A stretch of 56,215 nt of DNA from Lysinibacillus odysseyi 34hs-1 = NBRC 100172. GTDB taxonomy: Bacteria; Bacillota; Bacilli; Bacillales_A; Planococcaceae. The position numbers were made by a program, and so were the translations under genes. The stretch lies in NCBI RefSeq assembly GCF_001591965.1, contig NZ_BCVX01000018.1, forward strand, positions 1 through 56,215. Direction: 5' to 3'. Numbering within the stretch: the first letter of the stretch is position 1; the number at the start of each line of letters is the position of its first letter. This document shows positions 10,363-20,048 of the stretch, one piece after another. The notes beneath the pieces are model-generated. The model was given only the letters and a program-made list of their open reading frames with translations. It did not search any database and was not told the origin of the DNA.

Positions 10363-11233
10363 CGATTAACTCCTGCAATTCGGCTTTTGAAAAATTGTAT
10401 GTCTCCAAGCAGAAATGGCATTGTGTTTCAATCTGCCCTACTTCATCAATCATTTCTTGTATTTCCCCGGCACCCAATCCAAGAATTGCTGCACTGAACC
10501 GCTCTTTTGAACATGGACAATGGAACGTTACCGGCTGCGTACCTAACAATTGCATATTACTTTCTGTACCAAGAGCAGCCTCTAAAATTTCTTCCGGAGA
10601 CATTCCTTTTTCAATCATTTTAGAGACTGGTTCAATGATGCTTAACTGCCGTTCAATCGCATCAATTGTCTCTTCCTCACACCCCGGCATTAATTGGATA
10701 ATAAAACCGCCTGCTGCAAGTATTGTATTATCTGGGTTCACAAGAACGCCTAGCCCTACGGAAGAAGGCACCTGCTCTGACGTAGCAAAATAATATGTAA
10801 AATCCTCCGCAATTTCACCGGATACAATCGGTGTCTGTCCAGAGAACATATCCCGCATGCCAAGGTCTTTTACTACCGTTAGGAAACCCGTTGTTCCTAC
10901 CCCGGCACGTACGTCCAGCTTGCCAAGCTCATTTAGATCAAAATGGACTTGCCCGTTTGTTACAAACCCACGGACGTCCCCTTTTGCATTGGCATCAATG
11001 ATAAGGGGACCAATTGGACCATCGCCTTCAATTTTCACTGTCAGCTTATCTTCACCCTTCAGCATAGCTCCCATCATTACGCTGGCTGTCATAGCACGGC
11101 CTAATGCAGCAGAAACAAGAGGCCATGTATGATGACGCTGCTGGGCTTCGCTTACTGCTTCTGTCGTACGTGCTGCAAATGCCCGTACTTGTCCGTTATA
11201 GCCGAGTGCTCTTACCAAGTAGTCACCTGTCAT
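10340..11233 (-). CDS. hslO: Redox-activated chaperone Hsp33
   Basis: Holdase chaperone switched on by oxidative unfolding of a zinc domain. The C-terminal zinc cysteines are intact as CPC around residue 238 and CHFC around residue 270. The N-terminal domain begins with the typical [17 protein letters not shown]. The ATG at 11239 abuts the GAGG ribosome binding site, so the next in-frame ATG at 11233 is chosen (297 aa). It lies just downstream of coaX and overlaps the PrsA-like gene. Confidence 0.95.
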   Translation of the reverse strand: MTGDYLVRALGYNGQVRAFAARTTEAVSEAQQRHHTWPLVSAALGRAMTASVMMGAMLKGEDKLTVKIEGDGPIGPLIIDANAKGDVRGFVTNGQVHFDLNELGKLDVRAGVGTTGFLTVVKDLGMRDMFSGQTPIVSGEIAEDFTYYFATSEQVPSSVGLGVLVNPDNTILAAGGFIIQLMPGCEEETIDAIERQLSIIEPVSKMIEKGMSPEEILEAALGTESNMQLLGTQPVTFHCPCSKERFSAAILGLGAGEIQEMIDEVGQIETQCHFCLETYNFSKAELQELIDEINTQN

Positions 11234-11249
11234 TGTCATTCCTCATTTC

Positions 11250-12017
11250 TTATTGATTTCTTTTATAAATGATATACAAGCCTTTTAATGTCAGCAAAGG
11301 CTCAACGATATCGATCATCTTTGTTTCATTTGCAATTAAACTCGCAATACCACCCGTTGCAACAACTAATGGTTCTTCTTCACTTTGTGCCTTCATACGG
11401 CCGACAATACCCTCTACTTGTCCAATAAAGCCATAAAAGATGCCAGCTTGCATCGCTGCTACTGTATTTTTCCCCACTACCTGAGCTGTCTTGGCAATTT
11501 CAATTCGGGGTAGCTTTGCAGCTTTATTATATAAAGCCTCGCTGGAAATCGAAATTCCCGGCGCAATAGCTCCGCCTATATAATCGCCCTTTTCATTAAT
11601 ATAGCAATACGTATTGGCAGTACCAAAATCTACTACAATTAATGGTCTCCCCCCGTACAATTGTAGAGCTGCAATGGCATTCACAATACGATCCGCGCCA
11701 ACTTCTCTCGGATTCTCATATTTTATATTAAGGCTGGTTTTAACGCCCGGACCTACAACTAAAGGCTTCACATGAAAATACTTTTTGCACATTTCCTCTA
11801 GCACAAACATAATTGGAGGTACTACGGAGGATATGATAATGCCCGAAATTCGGTCAAATGAGATACCTGCATGTGTAAAAAACGATTGTAGTTTCATAGC
11901 ATATTCATCTTCGGTCGCTTTTTTCTCCGTACTCATACGCCAATGATGAACTAAACAATCATTATGATATACGCCTAATATAATCGTTGAATTCCCTACA
12001 TCTAATGCCAAAATCAT
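11250..12017 (-). CDS. coaX: Type III pantothenate kinase
   Basis: First step of coenzyme A synthesis: ATP-dependent phosphorylation of pantothenate. ASKHA-fold motifs are the phosphate loop [12 protein letters not shown] at the N-terminus, [19 protein letters not shown] and GGAIAPGI. The length of 255 aa is typical. The ATG at 12017 follows AGGTGG; the open frame extends to 12113 but without family similarity. It is first in the coaX-hslO-yacD run. Confidence 0.95.
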   Translation of the reverse strand: MILALDVGNSTIILGVYHNDCLVHHWRMSTEKKATEDEYAMKLQSFFTHAGISFDRISGIIISSVVPPIMFVLEEMCKKYFHVKPLVVGPGVKTSLNIKYENPREVGADRIVNAIAALQLYGGRPLIVVDFGTANTYCYINEKGDYIGGAIAPGISISSEALYNKAAKLPRIEIAKTAQVVGKNTVAAMQAGIFYGFIGQVEGIVGRMKAQSEEEPLVVATGGIASLIANETKMIDIVEPLLTLKGLYIIYKRNQ

Positions 12018-12485
12018 ATACTCACCACCTGTCCATTTGTTAAAAATAATAACATAGAAAGAACGGTCAAGAACAGCTTCAGATTTTTTATCGTTAAGAC
12101 GTAATTGCAACACCTTCTTCTTTTCCTCATAAAAAGCTTTAAAAATTTAATTTTGGCTCTTAACCAAAATATATGTCCTTTTCTAATAAGAACAAATTGC
12201 AGTATGGAATTTTAATTTTTTTATAAAAATTATTCTTTTAATAAATCTAGAAATATCAACAGTAGCCTTAAGTGAGCATTGCTATTACACAATACTTTAC
12301 AAAGGGAGATATTACATGAAATTAGAGCTTACTCTACAACCTATTCAAATCTTTTAAGTGAGCAAACAACATTAAACAAATTGTGCCAAGACATGCACTT
12401 TCATCTATATTTACATGGTTTGGTTAGAGGCAGGTTCGGTATATTCGAAGGCTTCTCTCCTCTTTTGAGCGGACCTCAGTTCAGT
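12018..12485. other. Gene-free spacer upstream of coaX
   Basis: AT-rich. No convincing sigma-A promoter was settled, although one for coaX must lie here. On the plus strand a good ribosome binding site (AAAGGGAG) precedes ATG at 12316, but that frame closes after 13 codons. Longer frames on both strands lack recognisable motifs and look like non-coding debris next to the decayed dehydrogenase downstream. Confidence 0.5.
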
Positions 12486-13029
12486 TGAAGATGTCCAGCA
12501 GCTAAAATCCGTAATGGAATTATCATTAGGCACAGTTACATTTCCCAGCACCAATGCCTTATACACAACCTCCATAACCTTCCAACTATTCTCTGTTAGG
12601 GTGGCAAAAAGAGATTGATGTTTGTTTAAACGGTTTACTTGCATTAGCTTATGTATTTTTACCGGCAATAAAAGAGCAAAAGCAGATTAAGTTATTACAC
12701 TTATTAGCGGTTTCTGGTCGTACAGGCGGCCACAAACTTATTGTTCGGGACGGGATCATCAGCTTTATTAAATCTATTACCTAGGAGGTAGGTCGTTACC
12801 CAATTCCATGAAATGTCTTGTCAATCAGTTTAATCGACCAGGATAATTTGCCCTTTATACCCGACATAGAAAAGCAGGTTGTAAAGTCATACCCTTTCTA
12901 ACGTCTTGGAAGAGCGCTAGATGTTGCCTATACCACAGCCTTCCTGCAGGGGGTCAAACCAACCCGATTACAGGACAAATTATTACGGTAAAAGGTGTGC
13001 ATGCTGTATTTGACCAAGAGGATTTCTGA
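12486..13029 (+). pseudogene. Decayed short-chain dehydrogenase/reductase (FabG-like)
   Basis: Reading across frames gives a recognisable SDR in correct order. EDVQQLKSVMELSLGTV comes first. TTSITF follows, where NNAGxxxxxxF would be expected, then WQKEIDVCLNGLLALAYVFLP. SGRTGGHK stands near the position of the catalytic Ser region. Next come GIISFIKSIT, a stop, EVGRYPI, a stop, NVLSISLID, RLGRALDVAYTTAFL, and finally TGQIITVKGVH before the TGA at 13027. The Rossmann GxxxGIG start is missing, and at least two stops and several frameshifts break it. The closest living relative was not identified. Confidence 0.75.
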
Positions 13030-13112
13030 CACTGTATCTATTATTTTCTTTAATCCCCTCCGTACTTGTGCCATATTTAAACTGGCTACCTACCCTATCA
13101 GTGCATAAACAT

Positions 13113-13148
13113 AAAAAAGTAAAGGACAAAGCGAATGCTTTGTCCTTT
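13113..13148 (-). terminator. ftsH terminator
   Basis: Stem AAAGGACAAAGC / GCTTTGTCCTTT with an ATTC loop, followed by a T run on the minus strand, right after the ftsH stop. Confidence 0.88.
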
Positions 13149-13152
13149 TAAA

Positions 13153-15180
13153 TTAACCTCGATTTGGATCCTCATCGATACCTTGCTGTTTTTTCAGCTC
13201 TGATTCCGGTTTTGGTAAATCTGCAACTGATGGCTCCGGCTCTTTACCAAGCATATCATTATTGATCGTTGGTGTACCTGCTACCTCAATTGTCGGTTCT
13301 GTTGTATTTTCTTTTGCTTGTTTTTCTCCCATCATCTCTAACGGTTGGGCTGGTAACTCACCATGGTCACGTAAATACTCGATTTCTTGTGAATTTAATG
13401 TTTCTTTCTCCATTAAAGTGTTCGCAATTAAATCCAGTAAATCACGTCGCTCCGTTAAAATCTGACGTGTACGTTCGTATTGCTCACCTACGATACGTTG
13501 TACTTCTTGATCGATTTCATACGCAATTTGATCAGAGTAGTTTTGATCTGTAGTGAAATCACGTCCTAAGAACGGGTTTCCACCAGAGCTTGAGCTAAAC
13601 TGAGTTGCCCCGATTTTATCACTCATACCATACTCTGTAACCATTGCACGTGCAATGCTTGTTACTTTTTGGAAGTCATTATGTGCACCGGTTGAAACTT
13701 CACCAAGTACGATTTCTTCTGCTACACGGCCACCTAGAAGTCCCGCAATGCGGTCTAATAGCTCTTGCTTCGTTGTGAAGAAACGTTCTTCCTTCGGAAG
13801 CATAATTGCGTAACCACCTGCTTGACCACGTGGTACGATTGTTACTTTATGCACTGTGTCCGCTTCATCTAGCATTAACCCGACAACTACATGACCTGCT
13901 TCATGGAACGAAACAAGCTTTTTCTCCTTAGGAGAGTAAACACGGCTCGTTTTCGCTGGACCCGCAATAACGCGGTCAGAAGCTTCATCAATATCAATCA
14001 TTGCAATGGTTTTCTTGTTTTTACGAGCTGCTACAAGTGCTGCTTCATTTAACAAGTTTTCTAAATCCGCACCCGAGAACCCCGGTGTACGTTGTGCCAC
14101 AGCTGCTAAATCCACTGTATCTGAAAGTGGCTTGTTACGCGCATGCACCTTTAGAATTTGTTCGCGTCCTTTTACATCTGGATGTCCCACTGTAATTTGA
14201 CGATCAAAACGGCCTGGACGTAATAATGCTTTATCTAGAATATCTGGACGGTTAGTTGCAGCGATGATAATAATACCCTCGTTTTCGCCAAAGCCATCCA
14301 TTTCAACAAGCAATTGGTTCAATGTCTGCTCACGCTCATCATGGCCACCGCCTAGACCAGCGCCGCGCTGACGACCAACAGCATCAATTTCATCAATGAA
14401 GATGATACATGGTGCATTTTTCTTCGCATTTTCAAATAAGTCACGAACACGTGATGCACCGACACCAACGAACATTTCTACGAAGTCAGAACCTGAAATC
14501 GAGAAGAACGGTACGCCGGCTTCCCCTGCTACTGCACGAGCAAGTAATGTTTTACCCGTACCAGGAGGACCTACTAGTAAAATACCTTTTGGAATGCGAG
14601 CTCCAATTTCAGTAAATTTACGATGGTCTTTTAAGAATTCTACAACTTCTACAAGCTCTGCTTTTTCTTCATCAGCGCCTGCTACATCTGTAAAGCGTAC
14701 TTTTTTCTTTTGGTCGTCGTAAAGCTTTGCTTTCGATTTACCAAAGTTCATCACCTTATTACCGCCGCCTTGAGATTGACTCAAGAGGAAGAAGAATAAA
14801 ATAATGATGATAATGAATGGAATGATGCCAGTAAAGAACTGAACCCATCCGCTCGTCTCAGGTGCTTTTTCCCATTTCACATCTGGATATGACTGCTTAA
14901 GATCCGTCAGGCGCTCCATCAGTGCTTGGTTATTTTGAGGAAGGTTAACAGTAAACTTCTCTCCCTCTTCTGCACCTTTCATTTTGCCTTCTACAACGTA
15001 TACGCCGCTTTCCGGCTGAATAGTTGCCGACTCGATCGTATCCTCGTCCAAGGCCTGTAAAAACTCATGGTACGTAAGATCATCGGTTGGAGTATTCCCC
15101 CCGTTGAATGTGCCAAAAATCCCGATAATTACGAGAAAGATTAACAAATAAAATATGGTGTATCGAAATATTCGATTCAT
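13153..15180 (-). CDS. ftsH: ATP-dependent zinc metalloprotease FtsH
   Basis: Membrane-bound AAA+ protease for quality control and regulatory proteolysis. Two membrane segments (about residues 6-22 and 113-133) flank an external domain. The AAA module follows, with Walker A GPPGTGKT at about 204-211, Walker [10 protein letters not shown] and the arginine-finger stretch RPGRFDRQ. The zinc site HEAGH lies near residue 425. The C-terminal tail is acidic and variable. The ATG at 15180 follows GAGGAGG; a GTG 15 nt upstream overlaps that ribosome binding site and is rejected. It stands downstream of hpt with its own promoter region. Confidence 0.97.
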   Translation of the reverse strand: MNRIFRYTIFYLLIFLVIIGIFGTFNGGNTPTDDLTYHEFLQALDEDTIESATIQPESGVYVVEGKMKGAEEGEKFTVNLPQNNQALMERLTDLKQSYPDVKWEKAPETSGWVQFFTGIIPFIIIIILFFFLLSQSQGGGNKVMNFGKSKAKLYDDQKKKVRFTDVAGADEEKAELVEVVEFLKDHRKFTEIGARIPKGILLVGPPGTGKTLLARAVAGEAGVPFFSISGSDFVEMFVGVGASRVRDLFENAKKNAPCIIFIDEIDAVGRQRGAGLGGGHDEREQTLNQLLVEMDGFGENEGIIIIAATNRPDILDKALLRPGRFDRQITVGHPDVKGREQILKVHARNKPLSDTVDLAAVAQRTPGFSGADLENLLNEAALVAARKNKKTIAMIDIDEASDRVIAGPAKTSRVYSPKEKKLVSFHEAGHVVVGLMLDEADTVHKVTIVPRGQAGGYAIMLPKEERFFTTKQELLDRIAGLLGGRVAEEIVLGEVSTGAHNDFQKVTSIARAMVTEYGMSDKIGATQFSSSSGGNPFLGRDFTTDQNYSDQIAYEIDQEVQRIVGEQYERTRQILTERRDLLDLIANTLMEKETLNSQEIEYLRDHGELPAQPLEMMGEKQAKENTTEPTIEVAGTPTINNDMLGKEPEPSVADLPKPESELKKQQGIDEDPNRG

Positions 15181-15221
15181 CCCCAGCCTCCTCACAACAT
15201 TACAGAAAAACTATAAGTAAA

Positions 15222-15251
15222 ATCTTAACATACGATGATTTCTACATACAA
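15222..15251 (-). promoter_or_regulatory. Candidate ftsH promoter
   Basis: TTGTAT (15251-15246), an 18-nt spacer and TAAGAT (15227-15222), in the 134-nt gap between hpt and ftsH. The match is moderate. Confidence 0.4.
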
Positions 15252-15314
15252 CGAAAAGCCCTAGATAAAATACGTTTTGCGCGATTTTTGTCGAAATCGT
15301 TACATGTATTTTAT

Positions 15315-15860
15315 TTAAAAGGAGTAAACTTCTCGTTTTAGAATCCCGATGTAAGGTAAATTACGATATTTTTCTGCGTAATCTAAACCATAGCCAACTA
15401 CAAAACCATCTGGTACTTCAAACCCAACAATATCAGCCTTCAGATCAACCTTTCGTCCTGATGGCTTATCTAAAAGCGTGACGATGCGAATCGTTTTCGC
15501 TTTACGATACTTGAATAAATCCACCAAGTAGCTCAATGTCAAGCCGCTATCGATGATATCCTCGATAATGATGACATCTCGGCCCTCCACACTTGTATTC
15601 AAGTCCTTGAGAATTTTTACTTCCCCTGAAGATACCGTTGCATTCCCATAGCTCGAAACATCCATAAAGTCAATTTCCACATAGGAATCAAAACGCTTCA
15701 TCAAGTCTGTCATAAATGGCATTGCACCCTTCAATACACCGACAGCCAATGGAAAATCATTTTTATAAAGCTCTGTCAGCTCCGCTCCCAGTTCTTTAAT
15801 ACGTTCCTGGAGCTGCTCTTCCGTAATCATAATCTTTTCAATATCATTCTGAATCATCAT
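15315..15860 (-). CDS. hpt: Hypoxanthine(-guanine) phosphoribosyltransferase
   Basis: Salvages hypoxanthine/guanine to nucleotides using PRPP. The PRPP loop [13 protein letters not shown] is near residue 92, and the purine-contact region [18 protein letters not shown] is near the C-terminus. Two ATGs (15860, 15857) follow GAGGAGG; the longer frame to 15884 runs through the ribosome binding site. It lies 35 nt downstream of tilS, with ftsH next, as in B. subtilis (hprT). Confidence 0.95.
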   Translation of the reverse strand: MMIQNDIEKIMITEEQLQERIKELGAELTELYKNDFPLAVGVLKGAMPFMTDLMKRFDSYVEIDFMDVSSYGNATVSSGEVKILKDLNTSVEGRDVIIIEDIIDSGLTLSYLVDLFKYRKAKTIRIVTLLDKPSGRKVDLKADIVGFEVPDGFVVGYGLDYAEKYRNLPYIGILKREVYSF

Positions 15861-15895
15861 TGATTCCTCCTCGAGATTGTTCAAGCATTCCAGCC

Positions 15896-17293
15896 TTACT
15901 TCGAGTCGATAATGAACACCCAGTCATCATCAGCCCGTCTTGTTCTGGAAAACTTACTACTTACACGTAATCCTAGTACTGCTAATATGTCATTGTGAAC
16001 ATCAACGAGTAGCGGCCACTCATCTCGCTTAGCAAGAGGAACCTTTTCATCTATAAAGAGGCGGGATAAACGCTTTGGCATGGACATGCCAGGTAGCTGT
16101 ATTCGGTCTCCCTCTTCGCGAGTTCTTACTCGTAATGGAAAGGATACCTTATCGGCGCTGCAATAGAATGCTTGCGCTTCGTCACTTTGTAGCGCGGTCA
16201 TTTGAGAGGGTTCTCCTATGTACACACGAAGATCCATAATCTCATTCCACTTATTCACAGTAAGCTCCCAGGGAACAAATGGTTCCTTTTCCTGTGCCTG
16301 ATGGAACAGGACTTTGCCATACTGCCTGCTTGCCAAAAATGAATGTGGCAAATTCAACATGGCATTCCCGCTTTGCGTCTGGAATAAATTTAAAATGGAT
16401 GTACATAATGCATGACGTTGAAACGTGCTTGTATCGTTATAAATATAGTTTAATAGTATTAAAATGAGCCTTCTTTGTAAAGCAAGTGGCTCGCTTATAA
16501 ACGGATGAATTTCAACTTCATAGCAATTTCCGCCTTTTTTTGTGACTAAACGGTCAAAAGCATGTTGCGCAACCTCCTGTAGGTATTCATCATCTTGTGC
16601 CAGCTGCAGTGCTAGTTGTACAGCATGTTGTGCAACGGCTTTATTTTCTGTCTTTAAAAGAGGGACGATATGATGTCGGAACCTATTGCGTGTATAGTCA
16701 TCCTTTGCATTGCTCGGATCTTCCCGATAATCGAGACCGTCTTTTTTTAAATATTCCCTTATCTCTTCCTTTGTAACCATCAAAAATGGACGGATTACAC
16801 GACCGATATCAAAACGACGGTTCACCTTGATACCGAGCATTCCTTTTACACTCCCTGACTTAGCAAGTGCCATCAGCATGGATTCCAATTGATCGTCCGC
16901 ATGGTGTGCTGTTACCAGCGTCTTTATATTATGTTCCCTCATAACATCAGCAAAATAACCGTAACGTTCCTGCCTGCAGACTGCCTGAGAGTTCCCGCCA
17001 TGTTCTTTTAAAATACTCGGGATAGGAATTGCTGTACTGAAGCAACGGATATTACGACTTGCACAAAAATCCTCCACGAATTTCCGGTCTCCCGCTGATT
17101 GATCTTTGCGCAGCATATGATCCACATGCACCACGTACAGTTCAATATGTAATAACTGTTTATATTGATCAAAAAAATGGAGAAGCGCCATTGAGTCGAC
17201 GCCCCCCGAACAAGCAATGAGAAGCCGGTCTCCACTGTTTACCAACTGTTCACTCTTGATAAACGCCAGTACCTTTTCCTCAAATCCTTTCAT
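15896..17293 (-). CDS. tilS: tRNA(Ile)-lysidine synthetase
   Basis: Converts C34 of the CAU-anticodon tRNA-Ile to lysidine so that it reads AUA. The PP-loop ATPase motif SGGVDSM is at about residues 30-36, and [10 protein letters not shown] and RPFL follow in the N-terminal domain. A substrate-binding domain and a C-terminal TilS domain (about 390-455) complete the 465 aa. It starts 12 nt after spoIIE, so the two are probably co-transcribed. B. subtilis has yabS and yabT between them; here these are absent. Confidence 0.95.
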   Translation of the reverse strand: MKGFEEKVLAFIKSEQLVNSGDRLLIACSGGVDSMALLHFFDQYKQLLHIELYVVHVDHMLRKDQSAGDRKFVEDFCASRNIRCFSTAIPIPSILKEHGGNSQAVCRQERYGYFADVMREHNIKTLVTAHHADDQLESMLMALAKSGSVKGMLGIKVNRRFDIGRVIRPFLMVTKEEIREYLKKDGLDYREDPSNAKDDYTRNRFRHHIVPLLKTENKAVAQHAVQLALQLAQDDEYLQEVAQHAFDRLVTKKGGNCYEVEIHPFISEPLALQRRLILILLNYIYNDTSTFQRHALCTSILNLFQTQSGNAMLNLPHSFLASRQYGKVLFHQAQEKEPFVPWELTVNKWNEIMDLRVYIGEPSQMTALQSDEAQAFYCSADKVSFPLRVRTREEGDRIQLPGMSMPKRLSRLFIDEKVPLAKRDEWPLLVDVHNDILAVLGLRVSSKFSRTRRADDDWVFIIDSK

Positions 17294-17305
17294 CTCTTCA
17301 CCTTC

Positions 17306-19657
17306 TTACACTAAGTTTAATACCGACCACTCTGGATTAATATGCTTTATTTTGCAGGCAATAACCGTACAATCATCATCTATGTCAAATATACGCTTGT
17401 ATTGCGCCATTACATCGTACAATAATACGTCAGCCGAAAGATGCGGCTTATTTGTCTGTTTCAGCAGCTTTAAAAAAGTAGTTTCCTGCTTATGCCAATT
17501 ACTAGTTCCTTCAAACAAACCGTCTGATGCCATAATAATTATATCATCTGCCTTCAGCCGAAGCGATTCCGTTTCAATAGAGAAGGTTGGCATCATTCCT
17601 ACCGGTGCAGCATTGCCTTCTATTTTCAATACATCCTTTCCGCGAAGAATATAGGTAGCGATTCCCCCGGCCTTCCAGGACCAAAGCGAGCCGTGCTGCA
17701 AATCAACAAGGGCAAAGTCAATTGTGGCATATAGATCGCTGTCACGCTTTAAAGACATGACATAATGGATCGTATGCATAGCTGTCTCCGGATCCATATT
17801 ATACGTCAGGCATTCACGCAGCATACGGATAAGTGTATCGCTTTCCTTACGTGCACGGCGGTCCTGTCCCATCCCATCAGACAGCATAACAGCCGTCAAC
17901 CCTTCATGAATCGGGAACAATGCATGGGCGTCCCCAGATGTTTGGTATTTGGCCTGGCTATAGATTCCCTGCTCCATCGTGAACCGAACCGATGACTTTA
18001 CACGTACCTCCACGTAAGGGAACGGCACCTCTCTATAATCAATCCGGTCTACATAGAACGGCTCTGAAAAACGTTCATATAAAACCGGGAGCAATACCCG
18101 TTCACTAAGCTCTGTTACATGTTCTGCCTTCTCTGCTGTAACAGAGCAGACGATACGGCGGCGGCCTACTTCATTTGATAGGATATCCACTTGAAAACAG
18201 TTCAGCTGAGCACTTTGAAATTGATCCAGCAATTCATTTTCCATCGATTGAAATGTCACAGATTCCCCCTGCATTTGCTGCAGCAGTCCGTTTAAATGAT
18301 GACTTACATCCTGCAGCTGGAGAGCAATCATTTTCTTCCCATGGAAAAGCTGGTTATTCATTTGCTCATTGTATAATATTCTCTCAAGTTCTTGCAGCAA
18401 TTTTGATGACTTGATACATTTTGCTTTTAGCAGTTCCTCCGCCTGCACAGTGGCAACTGTTTTTCTAGAGGCCCTTGCCCGGTAATATTGCGAAATAGGC
18501 TCCACAATATTTTGTTCTTCTCCCCAGCAATGGTCGTACCGGAAGCATTCCTGGCATATATTGCACGGCTGGAGATTCTTGGGCGCTGCAGACTGCTCAG
18601 TAAAACGATCAAATACAAGATCCTTCATGAAGAAAACAAATTGCTGGAACTGTTCAATTGTTTGAGCCATATTATTCGTCAGCCATTCTTGCCTTCTTAA
18701 TAAGACTTCTTCCCGCTTTGGATAAAAAAGTATCCGCATTTTCTCTAGCGCAGAGCCGCTTATCAGCAGGAATAAAAGTGTTGCGGTCGCAATGGAAGAG
18801 AAATAAACAATATCCAGTGGTAATGTTGCATCATAGAAAAAGAAAAAAACGCTTGGTGCAATACCGCTAAGCGCAATGCCTATCCTTCCCATCCTCATAC
18901 TGCTGCCCGCAAAGACACCGGTCAATGCATAGAGTGCAAGCATGCCTGTAAACGAAAGCTCCGCCATGCCAACGATAGCCCCTAATATCGTTGCAATAAT
19001 CGTAGATAATGTAACGCCGCCGACAAATGCTGCGATATAAATAAAAAGATGAAGACAAATAATAGCTAGATTAAATATCGAAAATGTAAAGGAAGACATA
19101 CCTGTCAGGATGGCTGCCAGGATAAAGAACGCTGCTCCTGCCCGCTCATACGACCATTCCGCTGACCAAAAACGATATGGGGGCAGCAGAGTGAAATGTA
19201 AAAAAATCGTCATCACTGTGGCAAGGACTACTTCACAGGCAACGTAAAATTGTATAATCGGCGGCGGCCAGCCCATATAAACGATGCACTGCCAGCCGGT
19301 CTGGACAAGCAGAGTCGCTAACATCACGAGAACCGGAAGCGGTAGTCTCCTCATTCTTTTTAATAACTGATACGCGCAGATTTGCAGGCAGACAATAACA
19401 AACTGCCCAAATCCCAGCGTTAAGGTACCGATCATGCCCCCGATTAATGCCGGCCATTTCACATGCTGGTACCGTAAATTTACAATCGCCCAAAATGGGA
19501 CAAAAAACGGGACTGCCGCTCCAAAAAAGACGGACTTCGCTAAAAAGAAACCGATCCCTAAAAAAGTAAGCTGCAGTAAAAAGGCTAGTCTCTTTTCACT
19601 TCCTGCTGCCCGCTCTCCATCTAAGTTCGATAATTGTCGTAAAGCTTGAGTTGTCAC
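17306..19657 (-). CDS. spoIIE: Stage II sporulation protein E (PP2C phosphatase)
   Basis: Dephosphorylates SpoIIAA to activate sigma-F in the forespore and takes part in the polar septum. About ten hydrophobic segments fill residues 25-310. A cytoplasmic linker with a Cys cluster (CNICQECFRYDHC) follows, then the PP2C domain (about 565-775) with metal-binding SDGMGQD and MASDGLFEG. GTG at 19657, 7 nt after GGGAGG, is preferred to TTG at 19660. At 783 aa it is slightly shorter than the B. subtilis protein (827). A Spo0A-type promoter lies upstream. Confidence 0.96.
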   Translation of the reverse strand: MTTQALRQLSNLDGERAAGSEKRLAFLLQLTFLGIGFFLAKSVFFGAAVPFFVPFWAIVNLRYQHVKWPALIGGMIGTLTLGFGQFVIVCLQICAYQLLKRMRRLPLPVLVMLATLLVQTGWQCIVYMGWPPPIIQFYVACEVVLATVMTIFLHFTLLPPYRFWSAEWSYERAGAAFFILAAILTGMSSFTFSIFNLAIICLHLFIYIAAFVGGVTLSTIIATILGAIVGMAELSFTGMLALYALTGVFAGSSMRMGRIGIALSGIAPSVFFFFYDATLPLDIVYFSSIATATLLFLLISGSALEKMRILFYPKREEVLLRRQEWLTNNMAQTIEQFQQFVFFMKDLVFDRFTEQSAAPKNLQPCNICQECFRYDHCWGEEQNIVEPISQYYRARASRKTVATVQAEELLKAKCIKSSKLLQELERILYNEQMNNQLFHGKKMIALQLQDVSHHLNGLLQQMQGESVTFQSMENELLDQFQSAQLNCFQVDILSNEVGRRRIVCSVTAEKAEHVTELSERVLLPVLYERFSEPFYVDRIDYREVPFPYVEVRVKSSVRFTMEQGIYSQAKYQTSGDAHALFPIHEGLTAVMLSDGMGQDRRARKESDTLIRMLRECLTYNMDPETAMHTIHYVMSLKRDSDLYATIDFALVDLQHGSLWSWKAGGIATYILRGKDVLKIEGNAAPVGMMPTFSIETESLRLKADDIIIMASDGLFEGTSNWHKQETTFLKLLKQTNKPHLSADVLLYDVMAQYKRIFDIDDDCTVIACKIKHINPEWSVLNLV

Positions 19658-19686
19658 CAATTTTCCTCCCCCTTTATATGGGGTCT

Positions 19687-19752
19687 ATTATAAGAAATGA
19701 GAGAACGGAATTTTGTCTGTTTGTATCGGCTCCTTCTGAAAATTGTTCGACG
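19687..19752 (-). promoter_or_regulatory. spoIIE promoter with Spo0A box
   Basis: TATAAT (19692-19687) lies 21 nt from CAGACA (19719-19714). This unusually long spacer is known for the Spo0A-activated B. subtilis spoIIE and spoIIG promoters. A Spo0A-box-like CGTCGAA (6 of 7 to TGTCGAA) lies upstream at 19752-19746, and a weaker TTTTGTCTG overlaps the -35. Confidence 0.65.
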
Positions 19753-19805
19753 GAAACGCTGACATTATGATAAATAAATACATAAGATTTCTATTAAAAA
19801 ACTGC

Positions 19806-19834
19806 TTGACACTTTCAGGCATCGCTAGTAATAT
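19806..19834 (+). promoter_or_regulatory. tRNA-Met/tRNA-Glu promoter
   Basis: TTGACA (19806-19811), a 17-nt spacer and TAATAT (19829-19834), about 20 nt before the first tRNA. Confidence 0.85.
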
Positions 19835-19853
19835 AGTCTTTGTTGTTAATTTT

Positions 19854-19930
19854 GGCGGCGTAGCTCAGCTGGCTAGAGCGTACGGTTCATACCCGTAAGG
19901 TCGGGGGTTCGATCCCCTCTGCCGCCACCA
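19854..19930 (+). tRNA. tRNA-Met (CAT), elongator type
   Basis: The 77-nt cloverleaf has acceptor arms GGCGGCG/TGCCGCC, the anticodon stem TACGG/CCGTA around loop TTCATAC (anticodon 19888-19890), the T arm GGGGGTTCGATCCCC and an encoded CCA. A fully paired 1:72 base pair supports the elongator form. In B. subtilis the same Met-Glu pair lies next to spoIIE. Confidence 0.97.
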
Positions 19931-19932
19931 AC

Positions 19933-20004
19933 GGCCCGTTGGTCAAGTGGTTAAGACACCGCCCTTTCACGGCGGTAACACGGGTTCGAATCCCGTACGG
20001 GTCA
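19933..20004 (+). tRNA. tRNA-Glu (TTC)
   Basis: The 72-nt cloverleaf has acceptor arms GGCCCGT/ACGGGTC, the anticodon stem CCGCC/GGCGG around loop CTTTCAC (anticodon 19966-19968) and the T arm CGGGTTCGAATCCCG. No CCA is encoded, unlike the tRNA-Met two bases upstream. Confidence 0.97.
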
Positions 20005-20009
20005 TATCA

Positions 20010-20047
20010 AAAGCGTAGGACGATTTTAGATCGTTCTACGCTTTTTT
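20010..20047. terminator. Bidirectional terminator (tRNAs / ABC-F gene)
   Basis: Stem AGCGTAGGACGAT / ATCGTTCTACGCT with T runs on both strands. It ends the tRNA unit and the convergent ABC-F gene. Confidence 0.9.
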
Positions 20048-20048
20048 A

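Noticed and set aside
12411-12668. An 85-codon minus-strand frame in the coaX-ftsH gap
   Set aside because: No ribosome binding site, no motif, and it overlaps the decayed dehydrogenase on the plus strand.
17217-19649. Several plus-strand frames of 60-145 codons across spoIIE and tilS
   Set aside because: They lack ribosome binding sites and family motifs and lie inside well-supported genes on the other strand.
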